Shown: in pieces, positions 1 to 9,700 of the stretch
Layout of the letters: the number at the start of each line of letters is the position of its first letter
Position numbering within the stretch: the stretch's first letter is position 1
From: Ulvibacter algarum
Lineage (GTDB): Bacteria > Bacteroidota > Bacteroidia > Flavobacteriales > Flavobacteriaceae
NCBI GenBank assembly: GCA_947488905.1
Contig: CANLBJ010000002.1
Location: forward strand, 1-64,000
Length of the DNA stretch: 64,000 bases
Reading direction: 5' to 3'
The notes under the pieces: generated by a model
The model's input: the letters and a program-made list of their open reading frames with translations, nothing else
The model's database searches: none
Told to the model about the DNA's origin: nothing
Translations under genes and position numbers: made by a program

Positions 1-3000
1 GTAACGTCATTAACAGTCAAGCTAAAGTTACAGCTATCTGTAAAAGCACCATCTGTTAAGTTTAATGTTACTGTTGTGATTCCAGCATTAACAATTGTAC
101 CTGCAGTAGGTACTTGTGTAATTGTTCCTGTTCCAGAACCGTTTGTAACTGTCGCGCTAGTCGTATAATCAGGAACTATAAATTCGCAAGTAGCACTAGC
201 ATCTTCTATTTGGTCTGCTGGACAAGTAATATTTGGAGCTGTAGCTGAGTTGACTACTACATCAAACATACAGGTTATCGTTTCTGTCCCGCTAGTTGCT
301 GTGATTGTAACTACAGTGGTTCCTAATCCTACCACAGCACCTGCTGCTGGAGATTGAGATAGTGTAGGTGTTCCGCAGTTGTCTGTTGCTGTTGCTAATG
401 TAGTGTAATCAAGTAGCGTAAACATATTAGATATATCTGCCGTTTCATTTTGAGTAGGCGGACAAACTAAGTCTATTGGTGTGTTGTCTTCTACCGTTAG
501 AATAAATACACAGGGTGTAGTTAATGTACCATCATCTGCTGTTAGTGTAACTGTTGTGTCACCAAGTCCAACCATTGTTCCAAGTGGAGGAGTCTGTGTT
601 ATCGTTACCGTACCACAAGCATCTGTTGCTGTTACTAATGCTGTATAGTCTGGTATTGTAAACATACAGTTTGCACCTGCATCTTCAGTTTGATCAGCAA
701 GGCAAGTAATAGTTGGTGGCGTAGCGTCACTTACAACAAGATTAAATGGACAATCTGCTGTGTTTGTTCCATCACTTGCTGTTAGTGTAATTACTGTGGT
801 ACCAACTCCAACCATTGAACCGGCTAAAGGAAATTGCGTTACCGTTGGTGTTCCTGCGTTATCTGTTGCTGTTGCTAGTGTTGTATAATCTGGCACTGTA
901 AACATACATGCTGTATCTACATCACCAGTTTGGTCTGTAGGGCAGGTAATTACTGGATCTTCATCATCTGCAACTATTACATTAAATGTGCAATCTAATG
1001 TATTTGTACCATCGCTTACTGTAAGCGTAACTACTGTTGTGCCTATAGGAACCATTGTTCCTGCAATAGGAGACTGTGTTACAGAATCTACAGTACAGTT
1101 ATCTGCCGCTGTTGCTAATGCCGTATAATCTGGAATAGTAAACATACCTGTACCGTCTGCAGTTTCGTTTTGATCACCAGGGCAGGTAATTGTTGGTGGC
1201 GTAGCGTCACTCACTACAAGATTAAACATACAATCTGCTGTGTTTGTTCCATCACTTGCTGTTAGTGTAATTACTGTGGTACCAACTCCAACCATTGAAC
1301 CGGCTAAAGGAAATTGCGTTACCGTTGGTGTTCCTGAATTATCTGTTGCTGTTGCTAGTGTTGTATAATCTGGCACTGTAAACATACATGCTGTATCTAC
1401 ATCACCAGTTTGGTCTGTAGGGCAGGTAATTACTGGATCTTCATCATCTGCAACTATTACATTAAATGTGCAATCTAATGTATTTGTACCATCGCTTACT
1501 GTAAGCGTAACTACTGTTGTGCCTATAGGAACCATTGTTCCTGCAATAGGAGATTGTGTGATTGAAGCCACAGTACAGTTATCTGCCGCTGTTGCTAATG
1601 CCGTATAATCTGGAATAGTAAACATACCTGTACCGTCTGCAGTTTCGTTTTGATCACTAGGGCAGGTAATTGTTGGTGGCGTAGCATCACTCACTACAAG
1701 ATTAAACATACAATCTGCTGTGTTTGTTCCATCACTTGCTGTTAGTGTAATTACTGTGGTACCAACTCCAACCATTGAACCGGCTAAAGGCATTTGCGTT
1801 ACCGTTGGTGTTCCTGCGTTATCTGTTGCTGTTGCTAGTGTTGTATAATCTGGCACTGTAAACATACATGCAGTATCTACATCACCAGTTTGGACTGTAG
1901 GGCAGGTAATTACTGGATCTTCATCATCTGCAACTATTACATCAAATGTGCAATCAATTGAGTTTGTGCCGTCACTTGCCGTTAATGTTATTTCCGTAGT
2001 ACCAATAGGTACCATTGTTCCTGCAATAGGAGATTGTGTGATTGAAGCCACAGTACAGTTATCTGCCGCTGTTGCTAATGCCGTATAATCTGGAATAGTA
2101 AACATACCTGTACCGTCTGCAGTTTCGTTTTGATCACTAGGGCAGGTAATTGTTGGTGGCGTAGCATCACTCACTACAAGATTAAACATACAATCTGCTG
2201 TGTTTGTTCCATCACTTGCTGTTAGTGTAATTACTGTGGTACCAACTCCAACCATTGAACCGGCTAAAGGCATTTGCGTTACCGTTGGTGTTCCTGTATT
2301 ATCTGTTGCTGTTGCTAGTGTTGTATAATCTGGCACTGTAAACATACACGCCGTATCTACATCACCTGTTTGGTCTGCAGGGCAAGTAATTACTGGATCT
2401 TCATCATCTGCAACTATTACATTAAAAGTACAATCAAATGTATTTGTACCGTCGCTAACAGTTAATGTTACTATTTGAGTTCCTATACCAACCATTGTTC
2501 CTGCAATAGGAGATTGTGTTACAGAATCTACAGTACAGTTATCTGCCGCTGTTGCTAATGTTGTGTAATCTAGTAAGGTAAACATACCTGTACCGTCTGC
2601 AGTTTCGTTTTGATCTACTGGGCAGGTAATTGTTGGTGGCGTAGCATCACTCACTACAAGATTAAACATACAATCTGCTGTGTTTGTTCCATCACTTGCT
2701 GTTAGTGTAATTACTGTGGTACCAACTCCAACCATTGAACCGGCTAAAGGCATTTGCGTTACCGTTGGTGTTCCTGAATTATCTGTTGCTGTTGCTAGTG
2801 TTGTATAATCTGGCACTGTAAACATACACGCCGTATCTACATCACCTGTTTGGTCTGCAGGGCAAGTAATTACTGGATCTTCATCATCTGCAACTATTAC
2901 ATTAAAAGTACAATCAAATGTATTTGTACCATCGCTTACTGTAAGCGTAACTACTGTTGTGCCAATAGGAACCATTGTTCCTGCAATAGGAGACTGTGTG

Positions 3001-6000
3001 ATTGAAGCCACAGTACAGTTATCTGCCGCTGTTGCTAATGCTGTGTAATCTAGTAAGGTAAACATACCTGTACCGTCTGCTACTTCATTTTGGTCTGTAG
3101 GGCAGGTGATAGTAGGTAAAGTTGTGTCACTAACTACAACATTAAAAGTACAGTCTGTTGTAGTGGTTCCGTCATCTGCTGTTAAAGTAATTACCTGTGT
3201 ACCAACGCCAACCATAGTTCCTATTGCTGGTGATTGTGTTACAGTAACTGTATCTGAGTCAGCATCAAATGTTGTTGCTAATGTTGTATAGTCTAATAAA
3301 GCAAACGTACACGCCGCATCTACATCACCTGCTTGTTCTGTTGGGCAGGCAATAGTAGGAGCTGTATTTGTTACCGCACCAACAATCACATCAAACGTAC
3401 AATCTACATCATTAGTACCATCACTAGCGGTGATAGTAATAGTATGTGTGCCTACAGTAACTGTATCGCCTGCTGCTGGGCTTTGCGTATATGTTATTGT
3501 TGCCCCACAATTATCTGTTGCGGTGATAGGTAGGGTAGTGGCATAATCTGGTAATATAAAATTACCCATACCATCTGGAGTTTCATTTTGGTCTGATGGG
3601 CACGTGATTACTGGTGGTAAATTATCTGAAACCGTAATCATATAATCACATGTGCTAAAGTTTCCTGCAGCATCTGTAACCGTCATTGTAACAGGTATAG
3701 GTGTTGCACTTACATCTGAGCAATCAAAGGTATCTGGAGATAATGTGATTACTAAGCTAGACACATCACAGTTATCACTCACTCTATCATCATAATCTGC
3801 TGGATCTAGTATTAAATTTCCTGTAGCGTCTAAGAATACCTCATCTGTATTATCTGCAGGATCAAAGACTTCTGCTGTAAAATTGATGATAAATTTTCTA
3901 AAAGTACCCGCTTGCATAGCCATGTCGTCATTAATAGCAAGTGTCCAATCTCCATTAATCTGTTCTCCTGCAAATGCAGCGGCAAAGGTGCCACCTTCTG
4001 GTCTAAACATTCCTGTAAAAGGAGCTGTACCTGAAGTAATACTTGCGGCACTGTCAGTAAAAACAGTATCTGTATAATTATTACCTGTACCACCATTGTC
4101 TGTAGTTAACTCTAATGACGTACCTGATGGTGATATTAAAAATACATCAAGATCTTCTACATTAGGGTGTTCTATTTCTATTTCTACCGAGTCTAATGTA
4201 CTCCCAGGACCAATAATTGCAGATTCTGCAATGGTTATAGTAGGAGACGGTGATAATGCCCCAGGGTTTGGAATATTAGCAGCAACAATATTAGAACCTG
4301 TAATTGGCGCTAAAGTGGTAGTTAGGTTTGCATCACAAACAATAACAGGGTCTTCAATATCATTTACAGTAACATCAAACGTACAAGGTGAGTTAACGTT
4401 ACCGGCAGTATCTGTAATCTCTAGGGTCACTGTGGTAGTACCAACAGGAAAAACAGAACCACTTGGTAGGCCTGTTACTGCTACTGGCTCTGTCTGAGCA
4501 GGCACGATTGCTTGCTCAATAAATGTTTTTGCTATGTTCTCTGACGTAGCATCATCTACAAATATCCCATTAACAGTAGAATATAATAAATAGTATATTC
4601 TCTTTGTGGCGTTTAGTCCTGTGAGGTTGTGTTCGTCAGAATTACTATTAGGGAAATCATGAGCAACTGCTGCATTTTCAGGAACTATAAATATGTGATT
4701 AACTGTATTGTAACTTATATCACCATGAATTCTTTTAACAAAAATATTATAATTTGTACCATTAACGGTGATAGTACTATCAAAACCATCTGTAGTTGAA
4801 CTCAGCGTATTAGTGGCTCCACGTATATTAAGAGTGTTTAAATTGTCAATATCTGCAGCGAGTAAAAATATTCCTGTTCGTTTTCTTGTAAAATACATAC
4901 CACTAGTACCTAAACCTGTGTTTGCTGTTACAATACCACCTGTGTAATTTAATTGAGGTGTGCCAGAAAAATTTGGAAATATAATATTACCATTACTATA
5001 CATATTAGAATCGCTAATAAGAAAACTACTAACACCATCGCTAAAATCATATCTATTTGGTATTTCTGCAGTAATAATAGCGTGACTATTATTAAAATTG
5101 TCTAAGACAGCTTGAAGACTACCATCAAAGTCTGTACAATCATCACTAGCAGCAGCAACATAATCTACTACTGCACCACAAGTACCAGGCTCATTGTCTA
5201 CCGTAATATCTATAGGGCAGATGTCCATAGTAGGTGGAGTAGTGTCTGCAGGTCCTGTTACATCAAAGCTGCAAGTAGCAGTGTTTCCAGATAAATCTGT
5301 AATTAAAAAGGTATTAGTGGTTACTCCTGGAGGAAAACCAGCACCAGAAGGTAATCCAGCAGTTTGCTCAATACCACCTGTAATTTCTAGAATATAGCTT
5401 GTGTAGTCAATCCCTGCTAGGGTATTCCATTCACCCAAGTCATCCATCTGTGTATAATCTTTATCTGCACCCGCATCAGGTTCGCCTGCTGCCCAGTTGG
5501 TATAAGCTGCGGCATCCCCGCTTTGCCATACAAAAGTACCTTCTGTAGCCACATCATTGTAGCCTATAAGCGCTACGCCACTTTTTGCATCTCTAATAAG
5601 TGTATTTGTCTCTGCATCTATAATAGTAGCTACGGCACCACCTCTTGTGGTAGCGTCTATAAAAGCATCTGCAGCAGAATAGTTAGTGTTAGATTGAAAA
5701 TAGCTTTTTCCGTTAATAGAACCCAAAGCCGTAAAACCTGCAGGAGCAGGAATAGGGAAGGTAGTACAGTTATCTGTAGCCGTAACTACATACTCAAAAG
5801 CAGGATCACCACAAATAAGTGTTTCGTCTACAGGGCAAGATGGAGTAGGGGCTACTGTTTCTGCAGCTACTGTCACATCAAAACTATAGGTGTCCATATT
5901 ACCATCAACATCATAAGCCACCCAAGTGTTTGTAGTAGTACCAGGAGGAAAAACAGAGCCAGAAGGTAAACCAGCTACTTGTTTAAAACTACCCGGTAAC

Positions 6001-6539
6001 TCAAAAACATATCTATGATTTATAGCATTACGGTAATCTTCCCATGTACCATCTATGGTTTTTATATGTACATAATCTTCATCAGGAAAAGCAGCATCAG
6101 GTTGTCCTGCTGCCCAGTTAGTATAGGTAAGCGGGTCACCGTTATGCCATACAAAAGTACCTTCTGTTGTTGCGTCATTTAAGCCTATCATTATCGCAGT
6201 ATCCTCATCTGCCGCATTTATAAACAAGGCATTCATTGCTGCATTTTTTACAGTGGCTATTTTACCACCGTTAGCATCAGCATTATTAATTGCATTAAAT
6301 CCTGAACGATAAGTATCAGATAAGAAATACGTTTTTTCATCTACAGCGTCAATTAGAGTAAAACCAAATGGCCCAGCAATAGGGTAGGTTGTATTATCAT
6401 CTGTAACAGTTACCGTAAAAGTAAGAGGATTGCTCCCGCAGTTGATACTTAAGTCACCTGGACCAGTAATGACAGGTGATTGTGCGTATGCTTGAAACAT
6501 ACTTAATACCAATGCAAAAAAGAAAGTAATTTTTTTCAT
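1..6539 (-). CDS. Giant secreted HYR-repeat protein with C-type lectin and P domains (partial, C-terminus off window)
   Basis: I translated this by hand; the frame is open from the ATG at 6539 to the left edge, so the ORF track missed it for lack of a stop. It begins with a signal peptide (MKKITFFFALVLSMFQAYAQ). Two C-type lectin-like domains follow at about residues 60-180 and 265-385, with WAAGQPD and WAAGEPD at the sugar-specificity loop. An unrecognised insert lies at about 440-690 and a P/Homo-B-type domain at about 770-887. About 15 HYR modules (ITCPxDQ...DCxFxVxVxD) then fill the rest at an exact 80-residue spacing. A surface or secreted adhesin is inferred. A T9SS sorting domain is expected beyond the edge but not seen. 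The family assignments come from motifs only. Confidence 0.9.
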   Translation of the reverse strand, partial: MKKITFFFALVLSMFQAYAQSPVITGPGDLSINCGSNPLTFTVTVTDDNTTYPIAGPFGFTLIDAVDEKTYFLSDTYRSGFNAINNADANGGKIATVKNAAMNALFINAADEDTAIMIGLNDATTEGTFVWHNGDPLTYTNWAAGQPDAAFPDEDYVHIKTIDGTWEDYRNAINHRYVFELPGSFKQVAGLPSGSVFPPGTTTNTWVAYDVDGNMDTYSFDVTVAAETVAPTPSCPVDETLICGDPAFEYVVTATDNCTTFPIPAPAGFTALGSINGKSYFQSNTNYSAADAFIDATTRGGAVATIIDAETNTLIRDAKSGVALIGYNDVATEGTFVWQSGDAAAYTNWAAGEPDAGADKDYTQMDDLGEWNTLAGIDYTSYILEITGGIEQTAGLPSGAGFPPGVTTNTFLITDLSGNTATCSFDVTGPADTTPPTMDICPIDITVDNEPGTCGAVVDYVAAASDDCTDFDGSLQAVLDNFNNSHAIITAEIPNRYDFSDGVSSFLISDSNMYSNGNIIFPNFSGTPQLNYTGGIVTANTGLGTSGMYFTRKRTGIFLLAADIDNLNTLNIRGATNTLSSTTDGFDSTITVNGTNYNIFVKRIHGDISYNTVNHIFIVPENAAVAHDFPNSNSDEHNLTGLNATKRIYYLLYSTVNGIFVDDATSENIAKTFIEQAIVPAQTEPVAVTGLPSGSVFPVGTTTVTLEITDTAGNVNSPCTFDVTVNDIEDPVIVCDANLTTTLAPITGSNIVAANIPNPGALSPSPTITIAESAIIGPGSTLDSVEIEIEHPNVEDLDVFLISPSGTSLELTTDNGGTGNNYTDTVFTDSAASITSGTAPFTGMFRPEGGTFAAAFAGEQINGDWTLAINDDMAMQAGTFRKFIINFTAEVFDPADNTDEVFLDATGNLILDPADYDDRVSDNCDVSSLVITLSPDTFDCSDVSATPIPVTMTVTDAAGNFSTCDYMITVSDNLPPVITCPSDQNETPDGMGNFILPDYATTLPITATDNCGATITYTQSPAAGDTVTVGTHTITITASDGTNDVDCTFDVIVGAVTNTAPTIACPTEQAGDVDAACTFALLDYTTLATTFDADSDTVTVTQSPAIGTMVGVGTQVITLTADDGTTTTDCTFNVVVSDTTLPTITCPTDQNEVADGTGMFTLLDYTALATAADNCTVASITQSPIAGTMVPIGTTVVTLTVSDGTNTFDCTFNVIVADDEDPVITCPADQTGDVDTACMFTVPDYTTLATATDNSGTPTVTQMPLAGSMVGVGTTVITLTASDGTNTADCMFNLVVSDATPPTITCPVDQNETADGTGMFTLLDYTTLATAADNCTVDSVTQSPIAGTMVGIGTQIVTLTVSDGTNTFDCTFNVIVADDEDPVITCPADQTGDVDTACMFTVPDYTTLATATDNTGTPTVTQMPLAGSMVGVGTTVITLTASDGTNTADCMFNLVVSDATPPTITCPSDQNETADGTGMFTIPDYTALATAADNCTVASITQSPIAGTMVPIGTTEITLTASDGTNSIDCTFDVIVADDEDPVITCPTVQTGDVDTACMFTVPDYTTLATATDNAGTPTVTQMPLAGSMVGVGTTVITLTASDGTNTADCMFNLVVSDATPPTITCPSDQNETADGTGMFTIPDYTALATAADNCTVASITQSPIAGTMVPIGTTVVTLTVSDGTNTLDCTFNVIVADDEDPVITCPTDQTGDVDTACMFTVPDYTTLATATDNSGTPTVTQFPLAGSMVGVGTTVITLTASDGTNTADCMFNLVVSDATPPTITCPGDQNETADGTGMFTIPDYTALATAADNCTVDSVTQSPIAGTMVPIGTTVVTLTVSDGTNTLDCTFNVIVADDEDPVITCPTDQTGDVDTACMFTVPDYTTLATATDNAGTPTVTQFPLAGSMVGVGTTVITLTASDGTNTADCPFNLVVSDATPPTITCLADQTEDAGANCMFTIPDYTALVTATDACGTVTITQTPPLGTMVGLGDTTVTLTADDGTLTTPCVFILTVEDNTPIDLVCPPTQNETADISNMFTLLDYTTLATATDNCGTPTLSQSPAAGAVVGLGTTVVTITATSGTETITCMFDVVVNSATAPNITCPADQIEDASATCEFIVPDYTTSATVTNGSGTGTITQVPTAGTIVNAGITTVTLNLTDGAFTDSCNFSLTVNDV
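721..3120 (-). repeat. Five tandem 480 bp repeats (each two HYR modules) inside the giant gene
   Basis: The sequence repeats with a 480 bp period from 721, 1201, 1681, 2161 and 2641. Each unit is made of two 240 bp halves (type A and type B HYR modules, 80 residues each). Several 60 bp stretches are identical between copies, for example 1681-1800 against 2161-2280, and 1561-1680 against 2041-2160. Divergent 240 bp modules continue on both sides (1-720 and 3121-3600). The frame is preserved throughout. Near identity at DNA level, silent sites included, suggests recent duplication or gene conversion. Confidence 0.93.
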
Positions 6540-6563
6540 ACCAAAAATATAAGAAAATTTTTC

Positions 6564-6572
6564 GCAAAATTA
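6564..6572 (-). promoter_or_regulatory. Putative -7 box of the giant HYR gene
   Basis: On the minus strand this reads TAATTTTGC, a match to the Bacteroidota -7 consensus TAnnTTTG, 25 bp upstream of the ATG. A convincing -33 TTG was not found at the usual spacing. Confidence 0.5.
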
Positions 6573-6711
6573 AGCATTAACGGTGGTTAAAGAGGTTTTT
6601 GAGTTCCCTAAATGGTCAAATTTCGTTGAACCACCTGTTTCTTTTGCTCAATGGATTATTATTTAACTTTTAAAAAGTTTTTTTTAGACAGTTTAACACT
6701 CGTTTTTTAGA

Positions 6712-6751
6712 AGAAAAAAATCCCTTTTGCAAAAAAGCTGCAAAAGGGATT
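6712..6751 (-). terminator. Rho-independent terminator of the 2709 aa gene
   Basis: A perfect 13 bp stem (AATCCCTTTTGCA and its complement) with a 7-base loop is followed by a T tract on the minus strand. It lies just past the stop of the 2709 aa gene and separates it from the next giant gene. Confidence 0.9.
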
Positions 6752-6772
6752 CTTAAAAGGAAAGCGGTCTAT

Positions 6773-9700
6773 TTATCTTTTAATTATCTGAAATGAAACG
6801 TTTTCTGTTTTTCCTTCAACAATTAAAAAGTAGTTTGCACTTGCTATTTCAGAAATATCTAAAACACGTTCTGTGCTCAATCTTGATAGGTCAAATTGCT
6901 TAACAATTCTCCCAGTCATATCAATTAATCGTGCATTTTTAAGTGCAAGATTTTTTGGGTTTTCAAGAATCATAAAATCACTTGCTGGGTTAGGGTAGAG
7001 GCTCAGTGTTTTAAGGTTTGCAGCATACACATCATTACCTAGAGATGGGTCTACAAAAATATTAAAACTACAAGCAATCTCATTACCGCTTGGGTCTGTA
7101 ACTGTAATAGTAACAGCTGTCTCGCCTTCTTCTACCACAGTGCCCACAGCAGGATCTTGTGTGATTGTGAGGGTGTCTAAGCAGTTATCTGTAACTATCA
7201 CGGTGTCGTTATCTACAAAATCTGGCAGCTCATAAGGAGCAAGAGCCGCAATCACCACCACATCTTCTGGGCAAGTGATAATAGGCGCTAGAGTGTCAAC
7301 TATGTTTACAGTAGCCACACAACTTGCCGTCTCGCCATCACCATTAGTCACGGTAAGTGTCACATCATTAAGCCCCACATTTGCACAAGTAAACGTATCT
7401 ATATCTATAGAGAGACCGTTGCTACAACCATTGCCAGAAGAGCCACCATCTATGTTTGCAGGCGTGATGGTTGCCATCCCGTTTTCATCTAGTGTTACTG
7501 TAATGTTAGTACACATAGCAATAGGAGCTTCTACAATTTGTGTCACTGTTACGGTAGCAACACAGCTTGAGGTGTTTCCGTTACTATCTGTTACGGTGAG
7601 TGTCACACTATTATCACCAAAGTTAGCACAACTAAAAGTGTCAATATCTATACTTATTTCTGAAATGCCACAAGCATCACTACTGCCATTATTAATATCC
7701 TCTGCCACTATAGATGCTAGACCGTTCTCGTCTAAAACGATGGTAAGATCTTGACATATTGCTATAGGGTTTGTAGCATCTACTACTGTCACCGTAGCAG
7801 GGCAAATAGCTGTATTACCAGAAGCATCTGTTGCTATAAGTGTTACTATATTTTCGCCCACATTTGCACACGTAAACGTATCTTGATCTAAGCTTAAAGT
7901 AACAACACCACAATTGTCTGTACTACCTGCGTCTAATAGGTCTGGAGTGATGGTAGCCACACCTGTATCATCTAATGTTACGGTGATATCTTGGCACAAA
8001 GCTATAGGTGCTGTTTCTTCTATTACAGTAACCGTAGCCTCGCAAGAAGCCATCGCGCCATTGTCATTAGTTACGGTAAGAGTCACCGTGTTATCGCCTA
8101 CGTTAGTACAATCAAAACTATCTATGTCAATTGATAAAGTCACATTTCCGCAGTTATTATCACTGCCTGCATCTAGTTGCTCTGGCGTGATTGTAGCTAT
8201 ACCCATATCATCAAGGATTACCGTGATGCTCTGGCAGCTTGCAACAGGAATAGAGTTATCAAGAACAGTAACAATAGCCGTACAAGTAGCCTCGTTACCA
8301 GAGGCGTCAACCACAGTTAGAGTTACTGTATTGTCACCTATGTTAGTACAGTTAAACTCACTAATACTTAAAGAGCCATCTACTATAGCACAATTATCTG
8401 TACTTGCAGGATCTATAAGTTGTGTATAATCTAGAATAACCATACCGTTTGCATCAAGTTCTTCTGAAATGTTCATACAAACAAGAGTAGGAGGGATGAT
8501 GTCTTCTACGGTAATAATAGCAGTACATTCTTGCACATTGCCAGAGGCGTCTTCTACAAATAAAGTAACTAGGTTATCGCCTAGATCATCACAAGTAAAG
8601 GTGTCTTGACTTATATAAATACTAGCAATAGTACAGTTATCTGTGCTACCTCCATCAAGTTCTTCTGGAGCTATACTTGCGGTACCAGTGGCATCAAGCT
8701 GTATGGTAAAGTTTTGGCAAACCGCTATAGGCAACTCATTGTCTGTAATACTAACCTCTTGTAAACAAGTGTTTGCATTACCAGAAGTATCTGTTACCGT
8801 CCAGGTAACCACAGTGATCCCTAAAGGGTAAACAGCAGGAGCATCATTAGTAATACTGATCACGCTACAGTTATCAAATACACTAGGTGATCCTAAAGCT
8901 ACATTAGTGGCAGTACATTGCCCTAAGTCTGTAACTGCTTCTACGTTTTCTGGGCAAGTAATGGTAGGTGGTAGTATATCTTCTACGGTTACTAATGCTG
9001 TGCACATTGCCGTGTTACCTGTTTCATCTGTTACTGTTAAGACCACACTTACTGTGCTAGTAGTTGTAGGTGTTGTTGTAAAAGTCCCTAACGGAAAAGG
9101 GGTTGCTGCGGTGCTATTAGTAGTCTCGTTATCAAGTGCCGTTGGTCCACTATAACTCCAGTTGTTTGGGTTAAAAACACCAGCATTTGTAGTTTGCTCA
9201 TTGTTTCTGTAAGCCCATCCGTCTGTGTATTCCCAGGCTTGACCATCTCCATTTACATTGATATCCCCAAAAGTGTCAATCACGGTGCCGTTAAAAAATA
9301 ACTCTACCGCATCATCACCATTAATTGCTACTGCACCATTTATATAGGTAGGGTCAAAGCCAAAAAAGGCAGAGAACATAGCATCATCTGTAGCAATATA
9401 AATATAGGTTCCTGCAGTAACAGCATCTGCTGGAAATGTGAATTCTTCACCATCAGATCCTCCACCATTATTTGCAGAGCCTATGCCATAGAGCGATAAA
9501 TCTGCAATATCTTCTTGTACTTTTAATTCTACCGCTTTTGGAGTTCCTCCTGTTAAATCTGCGTCAATTACTCCTGTAATTAATAGCGGTGCTAGGGGAG
9601 TGCCAGCAGTAGCTAGGTCTGCACAAGTAAAGTCTGTTTGTGATGCGTTAAAAGTTAAAACGGTGCTACAGTTATCTGTGCTACCGCCATCTAATTGATC

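Noticed and set aside
721-3120. CRISPR-like regular spacing
   Set aside because: The period is 240/480 bp and the repeats are coding and continuous without spacers.
3106-5969. Plus-strand ORFs of 60-148 aa over the first 6 kb
   Set aside because: They are antisense shadows of the repeat-rich giant gene; their repeated, Cys- or Val-rich products mirror the HYR coding frame.
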